From the NCBI GenBank assembly GCA_011799875.1, contig CM022299.1, forward strand, positions 339,851,307-339,915,306: 64,000 bases of DNA, written 5' to 3'. This document shows, piece by piece, positions 21,885-35,187 of the stretch. The translations under genes were made by a program, and so were the position numbers. The first letter of the stretch is position 1, and each line of letters opens with the position of its first letter. The stretch comes from Thinopyrum elongatum (lineage: Eukaryota; Streptophyta; Magnoliopsida; Poales; Poaceae). The notes under the pieces were generated by a model, which saw only the letters and a list, made by a program, of their open reading frames with translations, made no database searches and was not told the origin of the DNA.

Positions 21885-23069
21885 ATGGAAAATCATCCTT
21901 TGAGGGGTTTGTTCGGGGTATCTTCACCTCGACCGGAAGAACAAAGAGTTGCTCCTCAACCTACTGCACCTACTAAAAATATTTATTATGAAATTCCTTC
22001 GGGTGTGATAGAGAAACTGCTAGCTAATCCTTATGCAGGAGATGGAACATTACATCCTGATATGCATCTAATCTATGTGGATGAAGTTTGTGGAATATTT
22101 AAGCTTGCAGGTTTTCCCGAGGATGAAGTCAATAAGAAGGTCTTCCCTTTATCTTTGAAAGAGAAGGCATTGACATGGTATAGGCAATGCGATGATATTG
22201 GGACTTGGAATTACAACCGATTGAAATTGGAATTTCATCAGAAGTTTTATGCTATGCATCTGGTTCATCGTGATCAGAATTATATATATAATTTTTGGCC
22301 TCATGAAGTAGAAAGTATCGCTCAAGCTTGGGGGAGGCTTAAGTCAATGTTATATTCATGCCCCAATCATGAGCTCTCAAGAGAAATTACTATTCAGAAC
22401 TTTTATGCTCGGCTTTCTCGTAATGATCAATCCATGCTCGATACTTCTTGTACTGGTTCTTTTACGAAGAAGACTATTGAATTCAAATGGGATCGCTTGG
22501 AAAGAATTAAATGCAACTTTGAAGATTGGGAGCTCGACGAAGGTAAGGAGTCAGGTATAAACCTTAAGTTTGATTGTGTTACATCTTTTATGGATACCGA
22601 TGCTTTTTATGAATTTAGCACTAAGTATGGACTTGACTCTGAGATAGTAGCTTCTTTCTGTGAATCATTTGCTACTCATGTTGATCTCCCTAAGGAGAAG
22701 TGGTTTAAATATCATCCTCCCATTGAAGTAAAAATAGTAGAACCTATTAAAGCTGAAGAGGAAACTATTACTTATAATGTTGATCCTGTTATTCCTACTG
22801 CTTATATTGAGAAACCACCTTTCCCTGTTAGGATAAAAGAACATGCTAAAGCCTCAACTGTGGTTCGTAAGAGTTATACTAGAATACCTACACCCCCTGA
22901 ACAAATTAAAGTTGAACCTAGTATTGCTATGGTTAAAGATCTCTTGGTCGATAATATCGATGGGCATGTTATTTATTTCTGTGATGAAGCTGCTAGAATT
23001 GCTAAACCCGATGGAAAAGATAAACATAGACCTGTTGTTGGCATGCCTGTTGTTTCTGTTAAAATATGA
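21885..23069 (+). pseudogene. S1 Gag and start of Pol linker
   Basis: Opens at ATG 21885, 107 bases after the LTR, and runs 394 residues to TGA 23067-23069. The Gag core is at residues about 65-215: KVFPLSLKEKALTWYRQC, YNRLKLEFHQKFY, SIAQAWGRLKSMLYSCPNHE and FYARLSRNDQSMLDTSC. It forms the particle that packages RNA. The same start and residues recur in S3, which supports the start choice. The stop is a single G-to-T change (S3 has GGA at this place), and the frame continues into the protease beyond it. No CCHC knuckle is seen. Confidence 0.8.
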
Positions 23070-23788
23070 GATCATTGTTACCGTGGCTTATGTGATTTGG
23101 GTGCTAGTGTGAGTGCAATTCCCTTTACTTTATATCAAGAAATTATGAATGATATTGCACCTGCTGAAATAGAAGATATTGATGTTACTATTAAGCTTGC
23201 CAATAGAGATACTATATCACCAATTGGGATTGTTAGAGATGTTGAAGTCTTGTGTGGGAAAATAAAATACCCTACTGATTTTCTAGTTCTTGGTTCCCCA
23301 CAAGATGATTTTTGTCCCATTATTTTTGGTAGACCTTTCTTGAACACCGTTAATGCTAAAATAGATTGTGAGAAAGAAACTGTTAGAGTCAGTTTCGGGG
23401 ATGTGTCTCATGAGTTTAATTTCTCCAAATTTCGTAGACAACCCCATGATAAAGAATTACCTAATAAAGATGAAATTATTGGTCTTGCTTCTATTGCCGT
23501 GCCTCCTACTGATCCTTTAGAACAATATTTGCTAGACCATGAAAATGATATGTTCATGAATGAAAAAAAGGAATTAGACGAGATTTTGTTTAAACAAATG
23601 CCTGTTTTGAAACACAATTTGCCTGTTGAGACTCTTGGATATCCTATACCACCCAAGAGTGATCCTGTGTTCGATCTTAAACAATTACCTGATACTTTGA
23701 ATTTTGCTTATCTCGATGAGAAAAAGATATATCCTGTTATTATTAGTGCTAACCTTTCAGAGCATGAGGAAAAGAAATTATTGAAAAC
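23070..23788 (+). pseudogene. S1 protease region, cut by T1
   Basis: In the same frame after the TGA, the retropepsin active site reads LCDLGASVSAIP (aspartate kept), followed about 65 residues later by PIIFGRPFLNTVNA. A 140-residue linker (PTDPLEQYLLDHEND, LPVETLG) leads toward RT. Coding stops at 23788 where T1 begins, and the frame resumes at 33727 with LKKHRATIGYTLDDLKG. The protease would mature the polyprotein. Confidence 0.8.
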
Positions 23789-26700
23789 TGTAGCGACCCG
23801 ACCTCAAACGGTCAAGCCTCTGTGTATCTGTGCCATCCCTGGATCAGTATGCTGGCACACACAGTACATCAATGTATATATCAAAGTGCAATCACATGTA
23901 TAAATAACGTAAAACTGATATATACCTCATAAGTCTCAGCGGAAACAAACAAACGGGTGTGGAGTCCCATCAACGCCATCGGCAGGTTGAGTGTAGACCG
24001 TAACCCAACAACGAAACTCACTCGTCGTAGAAATAATCCTGCAACATGATACGTTGCAGCCGTGTAGGTCAGTACATTGAATGTACCGGCAAGATCACTA
24101 TAAGAAAAACTGATGATAAAACTATACTATATGCAATATGGCTTTGTGGCTCTGTGTCTGAGATTTTGTTTGCGTAAAAGCTGCTTTTTATTTTCCCTAC
24201 AACCAAGGAAATAACCGGAGTCTGTACTACGGGATTTTCTATCATGACATGGTTCCGCCAACCGATGTCTCATAGCCCAAAATCATCATAAGTTTCCCAC
24301 AATTAAGTTATCAGTCCGGTGTTGAGAGTTCAGAGATAGATCCAAGTCCAGAGGCTCAAATTGTCCATAACCGGGGACACGGCTAATCGATTAGGTTTTA
24401 ACCCTCTGCAAAGGTTTGTACACTTTACCTGCAAGATTCGATCCCTCCCTTTTCGTCCTCGCACTTCAGATCGTTTGAGAACAGGACGATCAAAACATGG
24501 TCTTCCAAAGAGTTCCTCTGACCTCTATCTGGTGCTCGTCCAATCCTACCGTAGTTCTACATCTGCTAGCACCGTCACAACCAGAGTCACCACTAGGCTC
24601 AACCAAGCCAGAGCCCATAGTGACTTGCAGTTGCACAGGTAAGCTTCCGGGCATGAAGTATTCTTTCGTCTCTTTGAGTCTGGGTGAAGCTTTCCGCAAG
24701 ATGTCATGGCGCTTCTCCATGCATCCCGGCCATCCACTGGTTGCTCCAGGGTGTCCATCAAATCCATCCTTCACCCAGTAGTGTGTATTGAATTCTTGTC
24801 TCGAGTCTTGAAATCTTGACGTCTTGAAGTCCTGAAGATGCAGTCCTTGCCGATGCCATCATGAAGTTGTCGACATTGACGTAGGGGGTCCTTCATACTC
24901 ACAGCACTCCTGAGCACTCATACCAACCCCATCTACTATAGCATAGCATTTAAACTACATAACGTCCCGGGCTTGATAACAGGGAGATGGGTTCCTACCT
25001 CATGCATTCTACTCAACTACAAGAAGTCAGTAGCACTACTGGAGGGATCATGAATGGTGACACTAACTGCAATAAAAACATGGGTATGAATAACATGGTC
25101 ATAGCAAACTTGCCTGGTAAGTTGATGAAGATAACAACACTCTCGAAAATAACTTGATACTATCCGTCACTCCGATGTAAATCTTTATTAAACATTCATA
25201 GCATTCATATAAGCAAACATCCTAGCAAGAAATTCTAACACTCATAATAAAATCAACAGATAAAAGCAACAAAGAAAACCAAATAGAAACCTAAAGAAAC
25301 CTATAGAGTTTTTACAACCAACACAAAGTAGTTTTTTTGACCTAGTTAAACTTAACAGCAAATAAAATACTAAATAATAAATTAACAGCAAAGAAATAGA
25401 GTTTCATTAAAATAACAGAAAGAATTTTTCATAAACTTTTTGTAGCAAAAAGAAACAAATAAAAAGCTTTTATGAAACTCAAACTATTACCTATACAAGT
25501 TTTCGTACAAAACTAAAGAAAATAAATTTTTAAAATAAAATAAAATTGTCTACTATTCAATAACAGGAACAAAAGTACTGTTTTGCCTAAAATCGTATTT
25601 TAAAATAAACAAAAATTAATTTGCAAAAGCCTACTGTTTAGACAAAAGGTCAAGTGATCACTAGCGAAAAGAATTAATCAAAAAGCTATTTTTAAATAAA
25701 AGTTATTAGCAATCTAGTGTTTGTAACAAATCTGTTTGAATTCGAAATTTAAAAAGTTCAAAAATAATTTTTGTTGGTTTCTCTGGATAGATGGGATTTT
25801 TTTCAAACCGTAGAAAAAAGAATCATCAAAATCGGAGTTGTAGATCTAAAGATATATAAAAAAACTGAATAAAAAAACAGAAACGAAAAAAAAAACAGAT
25901 GGTGTGCTAGCTATGTAGCGGGATGTACAGGGTTGTGCGATCCGAAGCTATATTGCGCTCGGCCGTAACTTAGAACTGCACGTGTTCGATTAATAAAAGA
26001 AAAACAGACTAATCGGTTCTACATAAACCGGCTGAACCGTAAATAAACCATAAGCTAAACCAACCTAAATAAAAACCGATCTAAATAAAAAAAAGTTTTT
26101 TTTCTAACTGAAACGAACAGATGAACTGAACGCTTACAGAGAAGAACGGGGTGGAGCTCTGGCGCGGTGGGGCGGCGGCTCCGGTGGTCGTGGGCGGAGG
26201 CGAAGGTGTCGTGAGGATGTAGCGGAGAGCGGCTCGTCCGGTGGTCGAGTCGGAGATGGTTGGCGACGACGAACAGCGATGAAACGAAGCGGTGAAGCTC
26301 GGTGCTCTGGGTGCTCCGGCGAAGACAACGAGTTTGGTACAGCCTCTGTAGATGGAGAGGCAAAGCGAGACCATGTCAAAACGGTTGTAGGGATTGTGGG
26401 AAGTCGACATACAAAAGGAGAAGGCTCGGGATGGCTCACCGGCGTTGGAAAACGACGATGAACTACAGCGTCTTCGGCCAGATTGGAACGACGAGTATGA
26501 GCTATAGGGGTGGACTTGGCGAGGGGTTTCGAAGGGAATCGGTCGAGAGGGGTCGTGGCTATTTATAGGACAGCTTGCTTGGACGAGGGGAAGACTCGGG
26601 ATAGGGTTTCCAAGAGGATCGGACGGGGCGGCGGCATGTACGTGTACATGTATGTTTCTGTTCTGAGTTCATGGGGAAGAAGAAAGAAAGGTGGGGCCTG

Positions 26701-27322
26701 CCTGGCAGCGACCGTGGGGAAAGGGAGAGAGGGACGCACGTGAGAGAGAGGTGGCGGCGGCGCTTCTGGGAGTTCCTCCCAAGCGTAGGTGCGCGCGTGC
26801 GATAGCCCTAGCGCTAGCGCTGGGCTGGGCCGGTCTGTGGCTGGGCCTCGCTGGCCTGGCCGGGCGGATTTAAAAAAACATTTATATTTTTTTTAAACAG
26901 TGAGGAAAACAAATAAACAGAATAATAAAAAAGTTTATATAGGCATATTACATACCAAATTTTTTTTAGAATAAAATTTCCTAAAACATGAACATATTTT
27001 CATGGCCAAATAAAATACTTTTTTTTGCAATACTCCAAAATGAAATAGAATTTGAGTTTCAAATAAATTGTCAAACCTTGTCTCTGATTGTTGGAGTGTC
27101 ATATTCCTCCTCTCGTATTTTTTTTATCAGAGAATTTTTGACAAGATTCAAACTTAAAACTCAATAGGGGTTCAAATAGGAAATTTTGGGAATGTCCTTT
27201 TATTCCCTCTCATTTGATTTTTTTCCACAAAGTTTCAAATTCCACTCACTTTCAACCAAACAAATAAACATAAATATTTAATTAATATAACATTCCAAAA
27301 TTTAGAATTTTGGGATGTTACA
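23789..27322 (-). repeat. T1 LTR (3' LTR of the element)
   Basis: 3534 bp, highly similar to 30087-33721. The main difference is a deletion of about 98 bp near 25575, where the other copy has extra sequence at about 31873-31970. It contains a GC-rich stretch (26130-26860) with a TATA box. Long open frames in this stretch occur in both LTRs only because LTRs are duplicates. Confidence 0.9.
26560..26567 (-). promoter_or_regulatory. T1 LTR TATA box (left copy)
   Basis: Plus strand tatttata, i.e. TATAAATA on the element's strand, in the context cctataaatagcc. It sets U3 at about 760 bp. The same box is at 32944-32951 in the right LTR. Confidence 0.65.
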
Positions 27323-28610
27323 AACCTACCACACTTAAAATGAATCTCGTCCTCGAGATTCGAAGAGGCTAGCAAGAAAAGGTTAGGGTTTGGGGGTCTT
27401 CCAGCAAATCCATTGATCGGAATGGTCTAGTGTGCTACCACACTTAAAAGCAGGGTTATGGTTCTAACCAAACTCATGTACTCCATCCCTTTGGGTTGAC
27501 GGTGTCGGTCTTCTCATATTTTCCGGGATAACTCTTTCACTGGTGTCCTTCCGGTAAGGGCATAACCCCATTTTCTCAAAATCCCGAGTCCTTTCATTAG
27601 GGTAAAGTTCTTCTGAGACTGGGTCTTCTTAGTTGACAGGTCTGTCGCCAATACTAAACAACTATCAAAATCTCATGGTGGTCAAGGATTATTGGTTTCT
27701 GCAGGAAATGGGTCTGGCAAATCTCACAGTGTAACCTACGATTGACAACGATTGCCTGTAAAGGGTTCCATCGTTCTACCATTCTATGGTTTTTGGCTTA
27801 TCGTGTCGACACTCTTCTATGGTTTTCAAGGCTCTCTGATTTTCCGTCAACATATAATAGTTCATGATAGAAGTCTCCGGTATGGGGGCCAATCCATACC
27901 GTACTTGAACCATTACTACATACGCAGACAGTGAATCACGTATTCTAACACTTGGGCATCCTCACAAGCATTGCAGAATTTCTCTTGTCGACGAACTTAG
28001 TTCGAACAATTCCACTAATTTTGCAAGCTGAACAAAATATCTATCATTTCTTCACAACTTTCGGGTTTTCGTATTCTCCTAAGAAACGTCTGCTGATCAA
28101 ATCGCAGTTTATTCCCAAAATTTCTTCTTCCAGTGGCTACTTGATCCTTATTAATTCCTGGGCCTATGGGTTATGGCCCACTTCAATACTTGTACAACTT
28201 TAACTCATCCTTGGAGTAACTCTTGTTCCATATTACACCTCTTTAAATCCAATAGTACTCCGTTTCTTCATAACCATCGTATCAAAAGCAAAACTCCAAC
28301 TATTTTGTCCAAACTCCACTCCGTGGAATATTCTTATCCTTTCCATGGGTCAAGTGTCCTCATAGGGTACTACCACCCTAGAAATGCACAAATTCTTCCA
28401 TAGACAATATTTCTCATATCCTCGAAACTGGTCCAAATCTTTGTTCATAGAGTAAAAACTCATACAATTCAACATATGAAATTAGGACACTTTAGCTTTA
28501 TTGATTCATGAATTCTTTACTCTGAGACATCCATTACATAATTCAACTCATTGTACTTACGAAAATAAATTTGCTTCCTACTACACTTATTACCAATATC
28601 AAAATTCCAA
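27323..28610 (-). other. T1 internal region between gag and 3' LTR, non-coding
   Basis: No supported coding sequence. The polypurine tract TAAGTGTGGTAGGTT (minus strand, plus positions 27323-27337) abuts the LTR. Pol would be expected in this position but nothing resembling protease, RT or integrase can be read on either strand. Confidence 0.65.
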
Positions 28611-29559
28611 CTACTCAGCTCCAGCTTTCATCTTGTCGGGACATTTAGTAGCATAATGTCCTGCTTCCTTGCAGTGAAAACAGATGACTTCTGACAAGTC
28701 TCGTGGCTTCTTGAGGATTACATCTGCTCCTTGGGCTCTTGGCTTCTTCTCTGGACATTTATTAGCGTAATGACCTAAATCCTTGCACCTAAAACAAGTG
28801 ATATGACTCAGGTCCTTTTCTGCAGAAATTGGGTTGTTCTGTGGATGCCTTCGTTTTCTCTTCCTGGATTTCTCCGTAATGATCAGTGCTTCTATTTCCT
28901 GAGGTTCAAACTTCACTTCTGCTATCGGGAAGTCTCCGAGATACACTTGGCTTTCCCTCGTGCAATACTGTGAAAAATTTCCTTCTTCTCCACATGAATA
29001 GCAGGCTTGGGCGAAAAATCTATTTAGGCCTCCTCCATCGAGGTCGTCAACATCTTCCTTCATCGCAGGTTCTTCTAAACTTTCCCTGAGGGCTTCTTTC
29101 TGCTACTTGGTAACTTCTTGTACCTTGGGGTAGATTTGGCACTGTGCCGGGAAATGAGTAGCTCCTTCACACAGGAAACAAGTAACCTGCCTAGTCGGGC
29201 ATTCTTCAGCTAGGTGTTTTTCCTCACAATGAGGGCATCCATCCTTTTGTTCCTCCTGGGTGTGTCCTATTTCTCCACAAATCTTGCAGGCACAAGGTTT
29301 CTTCTTCAGGTTGCCACAATGCTTCCGAATGAGACGGGATCTTAACAGAGTCAGTTTTTGCTCCGTTACATCCTTGTATGGCTTGATGCATTTTCCACCA
29401 GGTTGCATCACTTTCTGTAAAGCACTGAAGAGCATACTGAACCTCATACTTCCTTGGAATCAAAATTTTTCTTAAGTGATCCTCCATGTTTTGTATCCAT
29501 AGCTCTGCCTCTGGCTGGGTCATCGGTCCAAAGAATACAAGTCCATCTTCATTCATCAT
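28611..29559 (-). pseudogene. T1 Gag with several zinc knuckles, frameshifted
   Basis: Begins at ATG 29557-29559 (MMNEDGLVFFGPM). The Gag core (AELWIQNMEDHLRKILIP, ESDATWWKMH) is followed by a frameshift near 29400. Downstream frames hold a string of CCHC-like units: CKICGEIGHTQ..., CPHCEEKHLAEEC, CFLCEGATHFPAQC, CYSCGEEGNFSQYC, CFRCKDLGHYANKC and CFHCKEAGHYATKC. Units 3, 5 and 6 are canonical C-x2-C-x4-H-x4-C. Unit 4 has asparagine for histidine, unit 2 is one residue short, and unit 1 has a long last spacing. A stop lies at 29103-29105, after unit 3. Knuckles bind element RNA. Gypsy Gag usually has one or two, so this number is unusual. Confidence 0.75.
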
Positions 29560-30070
29560 CTATTGGTTTCAAGGGTTTTGGGGTGAGATAAGAGAGATAG
29601 AGGGAGATACACACAATACAAACAATATAGTTTTGAAGAAACGGGTTTTATTTGTGGCTATCGAAAAACATCACACAAATGAAAGCTCACAAATCGTCGT
29701 ATCTAACGTAAGTATATAACAGGGGTTTGGTCTTCTATAGGTCAAATAAATCTTTAGATTCTTCAAATTCTTCAAGTCTTCGGAGTCTTCAACTGTTGTA
29801 GCTTCAACTCTTCTAATGCATGGTGAATTCCTCTTTACTCTGAAATGGCCATCAGTTATCCGATATTTTGTCCTTTTTGGAATGGCTTCAGTTGATCCTC
29901 CGAGTGGTCAAAAGGGGATGGGGTATATTCTAACTATTTGAGATAAGAGGGACTATTTGATAAAATCAGAAAATATGAGAAGTAATTGATCTTTTTGAAA
30001 ATAAAGTTTTAGAGATATCATGTCCTAGGGGATTTCCGATTTCTAGGGTCACGTCCTACAGTCAACATGT
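29560..30070 (-). other. T1 5' leader, non-coding
   Basis: About 510 bases between the primer site and the Gag start with no supported frame. Contains a stretch of caattcttcaagtcttc-type direct repeats near 29755-29800. Confidence 0.55.
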
Positions 30071-30082
30071 GCTCTGATACCA
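30071..30082 (-). other. T1 primer-binding site (tRNA-iMet type)
   Basis: Plus strand gctctgatacca, i.e. TGGTATCAGAGC, the standard complement of the initiator tRNA-Met 3' end. It lies 4 bases inside the LTR at 30087. The identical site is in G2. Confidence 0.85.
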
Positions 30083-30086
30083 TCTC

Positions 30087-33000
30087 TGTAGCGACCCGAC
30101 CTCAAACGGTCAAGCCTCTGTGTATCTGTGCCATCCCTGGATCAGTATGCTGGCACACACAGTACATCAATGTATATATCAAAGTGCAATCACATGTATA
30201 AATAACGTAAAGCTGATATATACCTCAGAAGTCTCAGCGGAAACAAACAAACGGGTGTGGAATCCCATCAACGCCATCGGCAGGTTGAGTGTAGACCATA
30301 ACCCAACAACGAAACTCACTCGTCGTAGAAATAATCCTGCAACATGATACCTTGCAGCCGTGTAGGTTAGTACATTGAATGTACCGGCAAGATCACTGTA
30401 AGAAAAACTGATGATAAAACTATACTATATGCAATATGGCTTTGTGGCTCTGTGTCTGAGATTTTGTTTGCGTAAAAGCTGCTTTTTATTTTCCCTACAA
30501 CAAAGGAAATAACCGGAGTCTATACTACGGGATTTTCTATCATGACATGGTTCCGCCAACCGATGTCTCATAGCCCAAAATCATCATAAGTTTCCCACAA
30601 TTAAGTTATCAGTCCGGTGTTGAGAGTTCAGAGATCGATCCAAGTCCAGAGGCTCAAATTGTCCATAACCGGGGACACGGCTAATCGATTAGGTTTTAAC
30701 CCTCTGCAGAGGTTTGTACACTTTACCCGCAAGATTCGATCCCTCCCTTTTCGTCCTCGCACTTCAGATCGTTTGAGAATAGGACGATCGAAACATGGTC
30801 TTCCAAAGAGTTCCTCAGACCTCTGTCCGGCGCTCATCCAATCCTACCGTAGTTCTACATCTGCTAGCACCGTCCCAGCCAGAGTCACCACTAGGGTCAA
30901 CCAAGCCAGAGCCCGTAGTGACTTGTGGTTGCACAAGTAAGCTTCCGGGCATGAAGTATTCTTCCGTCTCTTTGAGTCTGGGTGAAGCTTTCCGCAAGAT
31001 GTCATGGCGCTTCTCCATGCATCCCGGCCATCCACTGGTTGCTCCAGGGTGCCCATCAAATCCGTCCTTCACCCAGTAGTGTGTATTGAATTCTTGTCTC
31101 GAGTCTCGAAATCTTGAGGTCTTGAAGTCCTGAAGATGCAGTCCTTGCCGATGCCATCATGAAGTTGTCGACATTGACGTAGGGGGTCCTTCATACTCAC
31201 AGCACTCCTGAGCACTCATACCAACCCCGTCTACTATAGCGTAGCATTTAAACTACATAACGTCCCGGGCTTGATAACAGGGAGATGGGTTCCTACCTCA
31301 TGCATTCTACTGAACTACAAGAAGTCAATAACACTACTGGAGGGATCATGAATGGTGACACTAAATGCAATAAAAACATGGGTATGAATAGCATGGTCAA
31401 AGTGAACTTGCCTGGTAAGTTGATGAAGATAACAACACTCTCGAAAATAACTTGATACTATCCGTCACTCCGATGTAAATCTATATTAAACATTCATAGC
31501 ATTCATATAAGTAAACATCCTAGCAAGAAATTCTAACACTCATAATAAAATCAACAGATAAAAGCAACAAAGAAAACCAAATAGAAACCTAAAGAAACCT
31601 ATAGAGTTTTTACAACCAACACAAAGTAGTTTTTTTGACCTAGTTAAACTTAACAGCAAATAAAATACTAAAATAATAAATTAACAACAAAGAAATAGAG
31701 TTTCATTAAAATAACAGAAAGAATTTTTCATAAACTTTTCGTAGCAAAAAGAAACAAATAAAAAGCTTTTATGAAACTCAAACTATTACCTATACAAGTT
31801 TTCATACAAAACTAAAGAAAATAAATTTTTAAAATAAAATAAAATTGTCTACTGTTCAATAACAAGAACAAAACTAAATTTGTCAAAAATACAAAAAGGT
31901 TTTTTTAGTTAAAAACAAATAAATACTAAGAGAAAAGAAAATTAACACTGAACTATATAAAACAGTACTGTTTTGCCTAAAATCGTATTTTAAAATAAAA
32001 AAAATTAATTTGCAAAAGCCTACTATTTAGACAAAAGGTCAAGTTATCACTAGCAAAAAGAATTAATCAAAAAGCTATTTTTAAATAAAAGTTATTAGCA
32101 ATCTAGTGTTTGTAACAAATCTGTTTGAATTCAAAATTTAAATAGTTCAAAAATAATTTTTGTTGGTTTCTCTGGATAGATGGGATTTTTTTGAAACCGC
32201 AAAAAAAAGAATCATCAAAATCTGAGTTGTAGATCTAAAGATATAAAAAAAAGAAAACTGAATAAAAAAACAGAAACGAAAAAAAAACAGATGGTGTGCT
32301 AGCTACGTAGCGGGCTGTACAGGGTTGTGCAATCCGAAGCTATATTGCGCTCGGCCATAACTTAGAACTGCACGTGTTCAATTAATAAAAAAAAAATAGA
32401 CTAATCGGTTCTACATAAACCGGCTGAACCGTAAATAAACCACAAGCTAAACCAACCTAAATAAAAACCTATCTAAATAAAAAAAATCTAACTGAAACGA
32501 ACAGATGAACTGAACGCTTACACAGGAGAACGGGGTGGAGCTCTGGCGCGGTGGGGTGGCGGCTCCGGCGGTCATGGGCAGAGGCGAAGGTGTCGGGAGG
32601 ATGTAGCGGAGAGCGGCTCGTCTAGTGGTGGAGTCGGAGATGGTCGGCGACGACGAACGGCGACGAAACGGAGCGGTGAAGCTCAGTGCTCCGGGTGCTC
32701 CGGCGAAGACAACGAGTTTGGTACAGCCTCTGTAGATGGAGAGGCAAAGCGAGACCATGTCAAAACGGTTGTAGGGATCGTGGGAAGTCGACATACAAAA
32801 GGAGAAGGCTCGGGATGGCTCACCGGCGTGGGAAAACGACGATGAACTGCAGCGTCTTCGGCCAGATTGGAAAGACGAGTACGAGCTATAGGGGTGGACT
32901 TGGCGAGGGGTTTCGAAGGGAATCGGTCGAGAGGGGTCATGGCTATTTATAGGACAGCTTGCTTGGACGAGGGGAAGACCCGGGATAGGGTTTCCAAGAT

Positions 33001-33721
33001 GATCGGACGGGGCGGCGGCGTATACGTGTACGTGTATGTGTATGATTCTGTTTTGAGTTCGTGGGGAAGAAGAAAGAAAGGTGGGGCCTGCCTGGCAGCG
33101 ACCGTGGGGAAAGGGAGAGAGGGACGCACGTGAGAGAGAGGTGGCGGCGGCGCTTCTGGGAGTTCCTTCCGAGCGTACGTGTGCGCGTGCGCTAGCCCTA
33201 GCGCTAGCGCTGGGTTGGGCCGGTCTGTGGCTGGGCCTCGCTGGCCTGACCGGGTAGATTTTAAAAAAATGTTTATCTTTTTTTTAAACAGTGAGGAAAA
33301 CAAATAAACAGAATAATAAAAAAGTTTATATAGGCATATTACATACCAACAATTATTTTAGAATAAAATTTCCTAAAACATGAACATATTTTCATGGCCA
33401 AATAAAATACTTTTTTTGCAATACTCTAAAATGAAATAGAATTTGAGTTTCAAATAAATTGTCAAACCTTGTCTCTGATTGTTGGAGTGTCATATTCCTC
33501 CTCTCGTATTTTTTTATCAAAGAATTTTTGACAAGATTCGAACTTAAAATTCAATAGGGATTCAAATTGGAAATTTTGGGAAAGTCCTTTTATTCCCTCT
33601 CATTTGATTTTTTTTCCACAAAGTTTCAAATTCCACTCACTTTCAACCAAACAATCAAACAAATATACATAAATATTTAATTAATATAACTTTCCAAAAT
33701 TTAGAATTTTGGGATGTTACA
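30087..33721 (-). repeat. T1 LTR (5' LTR of the element)
   Basis: 3635 bp from TGTAGCGACC to GATGTTACA. TATA box at 32944-32951. U3 contains the 12-base palindrome agcgctagcgct in both copies (26810-26821 in the left LTR). Confidence 0.9.
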
Positions 33722-33726
33722 AAAAC

Positions 33727-35187
33727 TCTGAAGAAGCACCGTGCAACTATTGGATATACTCTGGATGATCTTAAGGGCATTAGTCCTACTCCATGTCAGC
33801 ACAAAATTAATATGGAACCTGATGCTAAACCTGTTGTTGATCACCAGCGATGGTTGAATCCTAAGATGAAAGAAGTGGTAAGAAATGAAATATTAAAGCT
33901 TCTGGAAGCAAGCATAATTTATCCTATTGCTGATAGTAGATGGGTAAGTCATGTTCATTGTGTCCCTAAGAAGGGAGGTATTACCGTTGTTCCTAATGAT
34001 AAAAATGAGTTGATTCCGCAAAGAATTGTCACAGGTTATAGAATGGTAATTGATTTTAGAAAATTAAACAAAGCTACTAGGAAAGATCATTATCCTCTAC
34101 CTTTTATTGATCAAATGCTAGAAAGACTATCAAAACATAGACACTTCTGCTTTCTAGATGGTTATTCTGGTTTTTCCCAAATACCTGTGTCACAAGAGGA
34201 TCAAGAAAAAACTACTTTTACTTGCCCTTTCGGTACCTTTGCTTATAGACATATGCCTTTTGGTTTATGCAATGCACCTGCTACCTTTCAAAGATGTATG
34301 ACTGCTATATTCTCTGACTTTTGTGAAAAGATTGTTGAGGTTTTCATGGATGATTTCTCCGTTTACGGAACTTCTTTTGATGATTGCTTAAGAAACCTTG
34401 ATCGAGTTTTGCAGAGATGTGAAGAAACTAATCTTATCTTGAATTGGGAGAAGTGCCACTTTATGGTTAATGAAGGTATTGTCTTGGGGCATGAAATCTC
34501 CGAAAGAGGTATTGAAGTTGATAAAGCTAAAGTTGATGCTATTGAAAAATGCCTTGTCCTAAAGATATCAAAGGTATAAGAAGTTTCCTTGGCCATGCTG
34601 GTTTCTATAGGAGATTTATTAAAGACTTCTCTAAAATTTCTAGGCCTCTTACTAATCTCTTGCAAAAAGATGTTCCATTTGTTTTTGATGATGATTGTGT
34701 AGAAGCATTTGAAATACTTAAGAAAGCCTTAATTTCTGCACCTATTGTTCAACCACCTGATTGGAACCTACCCTTTAAAATTATGTGTGATGCTAGTGAT
34801 TATGCTATTGGTGCTGTTCTAGGAGAAACGGTTGATAAGAAATTAAATGTTATCCATTATGCTAGTAAAACTCTAGACAATGCTCAAAGAAATTATGCTA
34901 CTACTGATAAAGAATTTTTAGCAGTTATATTTGCTTGTGACAAGTTCAGATCTTATATTGTTGATTCCAAAGTAACTATTCACACCGATCATGCTGCTAT
35001 TAAATATCTTATGGAAAATAAAGATGCTAAACCTAGACTTATTAGATGGGTTCTCTTGGTACAAGAATTTGATTTACATATTATTGATAGAAAGGGAGCT
35101 GAGAACCCCGTAGCAGACAACTTGTCTAGGTTAGAAAATATTCTTGGTGACCCACTACCTATTGATGACAGCTTTCCTGATGAATAA
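33727..35187 (+). pseudogene. S1 reverse transcriptase and RNase H
   Basis: Continues pol after T1. RT blocks in order: LLEASIIYPIADSRWVSHVH, GYRMVIDFRKLNKATRKDHY, FCFLDGYSGFSQIP, MPFGLCNAPATFQRCM and the catalytic FMDDF (34343-34357). RNase [31 protein letters not shown] and [11 protein letters not shown], so its acidic residues are present. A base lost from an A run near 34546 (AAAAA instead of AAAAAA, compare S3) breaks the frame between RT and RNase H. A TAA ends the second frame at 35185-35187. The protein would copy element RNA into DNA. Confidence 0.85.

Larger units (their letters stand above)
23789..33721 (-). mobile_element. T1: gag-only LTR retrotransposon with TGTAAC ends
   Basis: Flanked by a perfect 5-bp duplication aaaac (23784-23788 and 33722-33726). 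The plus strand begins TGTAGCGACCCGACC and ends GGGATGTTACA; on the element's strand the LTR reads TGTAACATCCC...GGTCGCTACA. LTRs are 3534 and 3635 bp. The internal part is only 2764 bp, with gag and no protease, RT or integrase. The primer site is tRNA-iMet type. It is a non-autonomous element. Confidence 0.9.

Noticed and set aside
26055..26873. Several overlapping long open frames in the T1 LTR, conserved at 32447-33303
   Set aside because: They are conserved only because the LTRs are duplicates of each other, lie in GC-rich sequence with few stops by composition, and overlap on both strands without a recognisable domain.
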